9,178 nucleotides of DNA from Desulfobulbaceae bacterium (GTDB lineage: Bacteria > Desulfobacterota > Desulfobulbia > Desulfobulbales > SURF-16): NCBI GenBank assembly GCA_023230525.1, contig JALNXE010000137.1, positions 1 to 9,178 of the forward strand, read 5' to 3'. A program made the position numbers and the translations under genes. The notes below the pieces were generated by a model. It saw nothing but the letters and a program-made list of their open reading frames with translations. It made no database searches and was not told the origin of the DNA. Below are positions 5,488-9,178 of this stretch, one piece after another. Positions within the stretch are counted from its first letter, which is position 1, and the number at the start of each line of letters is the position of its first letter.

Positions 5488-7497
5488 ATGATCAAGGAAA
5501 TACCGCAGAAATTTTCTTTCCGGGGCTCGTTGAAGCTTAAAATCCTTACCCCGTCATTTATCATCATTTTTTTTCTCATCGTCATTGCCTCGCTGAGCTA
5601 TAAAAATTTCCATTCTCTGGGGGCCACGGTTTCCGGCATCATCGACAGTTCGGAGAAGACCCTGACCTCCGAAAACAGGTTGACGACCCTCATCGGCCAG
5701 ACCCAGCAGACTGCCAGCCGTTATTTCTATTTTACGGGTGATGCTGACCGGGATGAGGCAAAAAGCACCATTGCCGAGTTGAAAGCGCTGGAGTCCATTG
5801 CCGGGGATAAAAATGTGATGGACGCCCTTAGCCAGCTTGAGCAGCTCATTGAGGCGGCCGGGGTGCGTTTTGCCGCCCTGGCCAAACAGCAGAATTCTTC
5901 CAAGGACCTGATCGGGGAAATCCGCGCCGCGCTCACTGCCGTCCCGCCGGAAAAGGCCAATGAGATACTCAGCGTGATTGATCTGGTCTCAGCCGATATG
6001 AAAGATCCCAACCCCAAACACAAGGAGCAGATTGAGCAGCAATTCGAAAAGGTGCTGCCCGGCCTTTCCGGGGATATGAAACTCAATCTGGAGGATTTTT
6101 CCGACATCTGGGCCGGCCACAGCGCCGTTGCCCTCAAACTTCGTTCCGATACCACCCAGGCCCTGCAGGATACATTGCATACCCTGCGCACGTTTCAGGC
6201 AAAGCACATCAAGCTGAGTCAGGAGGAGATGGGGCAGATTCGGCAGAAAACCCTGCAGCAGATAGATTCCGCCGGTCTCATTATGGGGGTGGTTGGCCTT
6301 GCCGGTATCGTCATCTCTATTGCCCTGGCCGTTTTTGTCGCCATCTCCATCAGCAAGCCGATTCTGGCCTGCGTGGCCATGGCCGACAGGGTGGCCCAGG
6401 GTGATGTGCGTGAAAATCTCAATATGCAGCAGAGCGATGAGGTGGGTGACCTGGGCCGCAGCATGGACCTCATGATCGCCGGACTGCGTAAGCGGGCGGA
6501 ACTGGCTGAAGCGATTGCCGCCGGTGATCTGACCAAGGAAGTAAATGTCTATTCGGAGCACGATGTGCTCGGTAACTCGCTGAGCCGCATGGTGGAGAAT
6601 CTGGCCGGCATGATCGAGCAGATTCAGGAGAATTCCGTCAGGCTGAACCATTCTTCCGATCAGTTAACCGAGATCGTCAACCAACTGGCCGCAAGCTCGG
6701 ACGGCATGATCAGCCATTCGGCCAAGGTCACCGATGCCACGGAGGATATGAACCGCCAGGTGGAACAGGCCTCTTTGATCGCCGGCGACATGTTGAAGGA
6801 CATGGAAATGGTGGTCGAATCGTCGCGGCAGATGTCGGAATCCGTTGGTGAGATCGGCAAAAATGCTGATCAGGGGGCAAGCATCACGGAAACCGCCTTG
6901 AGCATGTCCGAGCAGGCCAGGGTGTCAATGGAAAAACTGAACGCGGGCACCGAAGAAATTGGCGAAATCACCAAGGTGATCCATGATATTACCGAGCAGA
7001 CCAAACTGCTGGCCTTGAATGCCACCATTGAAGCGGCGCGGGCCGGGGAGGCGGGCAAGGGGTTTGCCGTGGTGGCCGGGGAGGTGAAAGAGCTGGCATT
7101 GCAAAGTTCCCAGGCGGCGGACCGCATCGCCCTGCAGATCACCGATGTGCAGAAAAACACCCACGAGGCGGTGAGGGCCATCGCGGATGTTGCCGAAATC
7201 GTCAAAAAGTCCCACGCCTCTTCAACAACCATCTCGGATTCGGTCGAGAGCCAGAGCAGAATGACCGATGCCATCTCCAGCACGGTTTCCCAGTCCCATG
7301 CCGGGGTCAACCATGTGGCTGAGGCGATTACTCTGCTCTCGTCCGGGGCTGCTCAGGTGGCGGACAATATCCAGCAGATTGATCAGGAAATCAAGGCCGG
7401 GGGCACGGAACTGCAGAAAATAAGCGCCTCAACCAGCGAGCTTGTCGAGCTGGCGGTGGGGCTCAAGAAACTGGTGGAAAAATTCAGGATCGGCTGA
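5488..7497 (+). CDS. Methyl-accepting chemotaxis protein with two HAMP units
   Basis: This is an inner-membrane chemoreceptor that would signal to CheA/CheW. Membrane helix 1 (about residues 19-38) is followed by a roughly 220-residue all-helical periplasmic sensor domain, a size nearer the helical bimodular (HBM) type than a simple four-helix bundle. Membrane helix 2 is at about 262-287. A first HAMP begins at ISKPI (about 290-340), and a second HAMP-like unit (AEAIAAGDLTKEVNVYSEHD) continues to about 395. The cytoplasmic coiled coil has the hairpin tip EQTKLLALNATIEAARAGE (503-521) and GKGFAVVAGEV (523-533). The C-terminus ends KFRIG, without the NWETF-like pentapeptide that tethers CheR in some receptors. 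I chose the ATG at 5488 because GGAG lies at 5474-5477, 10 bases upstream, and the signal region then starts sensibly; a TTG at 5446 would add 14 residues without a good ribosome site. The ligand cannot be predicted. Confidence 0.94.
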   Translation: MIKEIPQKFSFRGSLKLKILTPSFIIIFFLIVIASLSYKNFHSLGATVSGIIDSSEKTLTSENRLTTLIGQTQQTASRYFYFTGDADRDEAKSTIAELKALESIAGDKNVMDALSQLEQLIEAAGVRFAALAKQQNSSKDLIGEIRAALTAVPPEKANEILSVIDLVSADMKDPNPKHKEQIEQQFEKVLPGLSGDMKLNLEDFSDIWAGHSAVALKLRSDTTQALQDTLHTLRTFQAKHIKLSQEEMGQIRQKTLQQIDSAGLIMGVVGLAGIVISIALAVFVAISISKPILACVAMADRVAQGDVRENLNMQQSDEVGDLGRSMDLMIAGLRKRAELAEAIAAGDLTKEVNVYSEHDVLGNSLSRMVENLAGMIEQIQENSVRLNHSSDQLTEIVNQLAASSDGMISHSAKVTDATEDMNRQVEQASLIAGDMLKDMEMVVESSRQMSESVGEIGKNADQGASITETALSMSEQARVSMEKLNAGTEEIGEITKVIHDITEQTKLLALNATIEAARAGEAGKGFAVVAGEVKELALQSSQAADRIALQITDVQKNTHEAVRAIADVAEIVKKSHASSTTISDSVESQSRMTDAISSTVSQSHAGVNHVAEAITLLSSGAAQVADNIQQIDQEIKAGGTELQKISASTSELVELAVGLKKLVEKFRIG

Positions 7498-7518
7498 TTA
7501 TCTCTCTGGGAGGAAACG

Positions 7519-7561
7519 GGCCACCTTCCATGGCCATGGGCCGGTAAAGTCCCCAATGGCC
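7519..7561. terminator. Possible shared hairpin between convergent genes
   Basis: The 66-base gap between two converging stop codons contains GGCCATGGG (7532-7540), which pairs with CCCC-A-ATGGCC (7551-7561) around one bulged base. A competing stem GGCCA/TGGCC lies at 7519-7523/7531-7535. The stems read equally on both strands, as expected between convergent genes. There is no T-run on either side, so this may be a roadblock or 3'-end stabiliser rather than an intrinsic terminator. Confidence 0.35.
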
Positions 7562-7563
7562 GG

Positions 7564-8616
7564 TTACTCATTATGATCCGCGCATTGCTCTTTGATGCGC
7601 AAAATGGTCTCCATGTTCTGCAGGAAGATATCCAGCAGATCGGGATCAAAGTGGCTCCCTCTCCCCTGTTTCAGGATCTCAACGGCCTGGTCGACCCCGA
7701 TTGCCGATTTGTAAACGCGATTTGTGGTCAGGGCGTCAAAGACATCGCTGATGGCGGCAATCCTGCCTTCAATGGGAATAGCCGTTCCCTTCAGTTTTCG
7801 CGGGTAGCCGCTTCCGTCAAATTTCTCATGGTGGGTATAGGCAATTGAGGCGCCGAGGCGGAGGGAGTCAGACTTGGCATCGACCAGAATGCGATAGCCG
7901 ATTTCCGGATGCTGCTGGATGATGGCGAACTCCTCATCGGTGAGCTTGGCTGGTTTCAGCAAAATGGTGTCGGATATGCCGATCTTGCCGATATCATGTA
8001 GGGGGCTGGCCAGCCGGATCTGCTCGCACTGGCTTTCCGGCAGGCCGCATTGCCGCGCCAGCATCTGGCAATAATGGCTCATTCTGATGGTGTGCTGGGC
8101 TGTTTCGTTGTCCCGGAACTCGGCGGCCTTGCCAAGGGTCATGATCGTCTCTTCTCTGGCAAGATAGAGTTCTTTCGTCCTGGCCTCAACCAATTCCTTT
8201 AGCTGCTGGTTGTATCTCCTGTTGATGATTTCCAGTTCCCGGCGGTGCAGCGCATTGGCGACATTGATGACCAGTTCGTTCATCTGCACGGGTTTGATGA
8301 TGTACCCGTAGGCGCCGATTTCAAGACAGTTGATGGCGACATCACGGTCATCGATGCCGCTTATCATCAACACGGCCAGATCATTGTGGTTCTCTACCAC
8401 GGTGCGCAGCAGATCAAGGCCGCTCATCCCGGGCATATTGATATCCGACAGCAGCAGCGAAAACTCCTGCTGCTCAAGCATTCGCAACGCCTCTTTCCCG
8501 TTCTGGGCGACCTGGCACTTATAGCCGGCATAGTCGAGAAGGCGGGAAAAGGTGTCACAGATGACATCTTCGTCATCAACAATGAGAAGTTTGTGTAACG
8601 ATAGCGTGTTTTTCAT
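7564..8616 (-). CDS. Response regulator with HD-GYP output (predicted c-di-GMP phosphodiesterase)
   Basis: This two-domain cytoplasmic regulator would be phosphorylated by a histidine kinase, and its output would hydrolyse c-di-GMP, favouring motility over attachment. The receiver domain (residues 9-125) has acidic D14/D15, phospho-acceptor D58 in SDINMPG, S86 and K108. A helical linker (about 126-160) leads to the HD-GYP domain with E171-x3-H175, the HD pair H207/D208 in HDIGKIG, H236, HH at 262-263, the GYP motif at 270-272 (HHEKFDGSGYP) and D291. All expected metal ligands are present, and the ExxxH pair is the feature linked to trinuclear sites, so an active enzyme is likely. No histidine kinase gene is in the window, so it is an orphan here. 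The ATG at 8616 has no Shine-Dalgarno. It converges on the chemoreceptor gene. Confidence 0.94.
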   Translation of the reverse strand: MKNTLSLHKLLIVDDEDVICDTFSRLLDYAGYKCQVAQNGKEALRMLEQQEFSLLLSDINMPGMSGLDLLRTVVENHNDLAVLMISGIDDRDVAINCLEIGAYGYIIKPVQMNELVINVANALHRRELEIINRRYNQQLKELVEARTKELYLAREETIMTLGKAAEFRDNETAQHTIRMSHYCQMLARQCGLPESQCEQIRLASPLHDIGKIGISDTILLKPAKLTDEEFAIIQQHPEIGYRILVDAKSDSLRLGASIAYTHHEKFDGSGYPRKLKGTAIPIEGRIAAISDVFDALTTNRVYKSAIGVDQAVEILKQGRGSHFDPDLLDIFLQNMETILRIKEQCADHNE

Positions 8617-8627
8617 AATTGAGAGAT

Positions 8628-8655
8628 ATTATCACGTCGCCGGTTGCTTATTCAA
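8628..8655 (-). promoter_or_regulatory. Possible promoter of the HD-GYP regulator gene
   Basis: On the minus strand TTGAAT (8650-8655) and GATAAT (8628-8633) are 16 bases apart. The -10 ends only 11 bases before the ATG, so the transcript would begin within a few bases of the start codon. This agrees with the lack of a Shine-Dalgarno and would make the mRNA nearly leaderless. It rests on a moderate consensus match only. Confidence 0.3.
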
Positions 8656-8808
8656 CAAGAAATCAGGAGTTGTCGCCAGGCATGACAAAAAATACGCAAA
8701 CCCTGTTTATTGCTTATGCGCCCGTGGTTAATTTTCGAAATTAAATTTAAAAAAATCAAGATAATATGAGCGGCTAACTTTTTCATTCCCACCCGTGGTC
8801 AGCGCTGG

Positions 8809-8932
8809 ATGCCCCGGTTCCCGTGTTCCTTTAAGCAAGGCCGCAATCAGCCGGGGTATATGGGGGGACTGCCGCCGGCCTGAAGGGAGAACCAGGCGGA
8901 TTTGCCCCTATTGTTACGGAAGGGCGGCAGCC
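8809..8932. other. Structured intergenic segment with two adjacent stems
   Basis: Within a gene-free stretch, ATGCCCCGG (8809-8817) pairs with CCGGGGTAT (8851-8859) over nine pairs, including one G-T. Immediately after it, GG-a-CTGCCGCC (8866-8876) pairs with GGCGGCAGCC (8923-8932) over ten pairs around one bulge. Smaller stems (CCTG/CAGG at 8879-8882/8893-8896, GGC/GCC at 8895-8906) fit inside the second. An AT-rich stretch with AGATAATATG at 8759-8768 lies upstream and could hold a promoter. I do not recognise a known RNA (6S, SRP, tmRNA, RNase P or a riboswitch), and no long open frame crosses it. It may be a non-coding RNA or a decayed region. Confidence 0.35.
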
Positions 8933-8970
8933 TTGTCAAGGGCCGGGTATGTTTGCCGTGGTGGTAAAAC

Positions 8971-8999
8971 TTGACAAAATCATTTGATAAGCATAAGCT
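8971..8999 (+). promoter_or_regulatory. Possible promoter near the right edge
   Basis: A perfect TTGACA (8971-8976) is followed after 17 bases by the weak -10 TAAGCT (8994-8999); CATAAG (8992-8997) is an alternative at 15 bases. Transcription would run rightward through the hairpin/T-run and the partial ORF at the window end. Confidence 0.4.
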
Positions 9000-9019
9000 G
9001 CTGGCTTTGGGTTTGGTTT

Positions 9020-9060
9020 GGCAGTTATTGCGCAGGTCAGGAAATGCCTGCCGGTTTTTT
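9020..9060 (+). terminator. Hairpin with T-run, possible attenuator
   Basis: GCAGGT (9032-9037) pairs with GCCTGC (9046-9051), and GGCAG (9020-9024) can alternatively pair with CTGCC (9048-9052). Two bases of GG then lead into six Ts (9055-9060). It lies between the TTGACA box and the possible ORF at the window end, so it could act as an attenuator or simply end a short transcript. The stem is short. Confidence 0.4.
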
Positions 9061-9103
9061 ATGAGACGATACGGCAGGTTGACTGCCAGGGCAGGTAGAG
9101 TTT

Positions 9104-9178
9104 TTGGAGTTGCTTTGCGAGAAATATAAGGAAAAGGTCGACTCCGAACAGGCCGCCTGTTCCCATCCGGGTGAATAC
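9104..9178 (+). CDS. Possible 5' end of a small cysteine-containing ORF, cut by the window end
   Basis: The frame is open from the TGA at 9080-9082 to the last base. Starting at the TTG at 9104 it would read MELLCEKYKEKVDSEQAACS and then HPGEY, running off the window. The composition, a charged amphipathic helix followed by a Cys/His/Pro segment, looks like real protein rather than chance. From memory it resembles small deltaproteobacterial proteins with a CxHPxEYC-like motif, which I cannot verify. The start is uncertain: there is no ATG in frame and only a weak AGGTAGAG upstream. A competing 22-codon frame from the ATG at 9061 ends at 9129. Confidence 0.33.
   Translation, partial: MELLCEKYKEKVDSEQAACSHPGEY

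Noticed and set aside
5989..6651. 220-codon minus-strand frame opposite the chemoreceptor
   Set aside because: Histidine/glycine-rich antisense shadow of the coiled-coil coding sequence with no family features.
8800..8960. Minus-strand sequence with GGGAACCGGGG looked faintly like a cobalamin riboswitch
   Set aside because: The B12 box (GCCAGGAGACCTGCC-like) is absent, and the gene that would follow on that strand, the HD-GYP regulator, is unrelated to B12 and has its own close promoter candidate.
9061..9129. 22-codon ATG frame after the T-run
   Set aside because: Arg/Gly-rich short frame with no ribosome site, overlapping a more protein-like frame; probably chance.

Overview
The window looks like ordinary chromosome of an anaerobic, respiratory, motile member of the former Deltaproteobacteria (Desulfuromonadales/Desulfobulbales type). 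This is inferred from a periplasmic mono-haem c-type cytochrome paired with a DUF3373-type outer-membrane barrel, a chemoreceptor with two HAMP units, a response regulator with an HD-GYP output, and moderate-to-high GC. No rRNA, tRNA, IS element, phage gene or CRISPR array is visible.

Left part (about 150-3115, all minus strand). Three genes are read leftward: an uncharacterised 481-residue helical protein, a SlyD-like FKBP prolyl isomerase, and thiD (HMP/HMP-P kinase of thiamine synthesis). The 117-base gap between the first two holds two stem-loops; the isomerase and thiD are 46 bases apart. Beyond thiD, the first 150 bases hold a short GAATTC-flanked tandem repeat.

Middle (about 3116-5350). 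A divergent intergenic region of about 300 bases carries a strong sigma70-type promoter (TTGACA, 18 bases, TATAAC) followed by a predicted ~220-nt GC-rich structured leader. Below it are a small mono-haem cytochrome c and a 508-residue beta-barrel protein, probably one transcript closed by a large nested inverted-repeat terminator. This looks like a cell-envelope module, perhaps for electron transfer. The leader is the best candidate here for an undescribed regulatory element: it shows mutually exclusive pairings and an anti-Shine-Dalgarno opposite an orphan AGGAGG.

Right part (about 5351-8616). A methyl-accepting chemotaxis protein (plus strand) converges on a REC/HD-GYP response regulator (minus strand) whose predicted job is c-di-GMP hydrolysis. 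Both concern signalling and motility, but they are not co-transcribed. The regulator gene has no Shine-Dalgarno, and a promoter-like sequence lies so close that its mRNA may be leaderless.

Right edge (8617-9178). Over 450 bases carry no convincing complete gene. Two long stems lie side by side, followed by a TTGACA promoter-like box, a hairpin with a T-run, a series of alternating GGCAG/CTGCC pentamers, and the possible 5' end of a small cysteine-containing ORF cut off by the window end.
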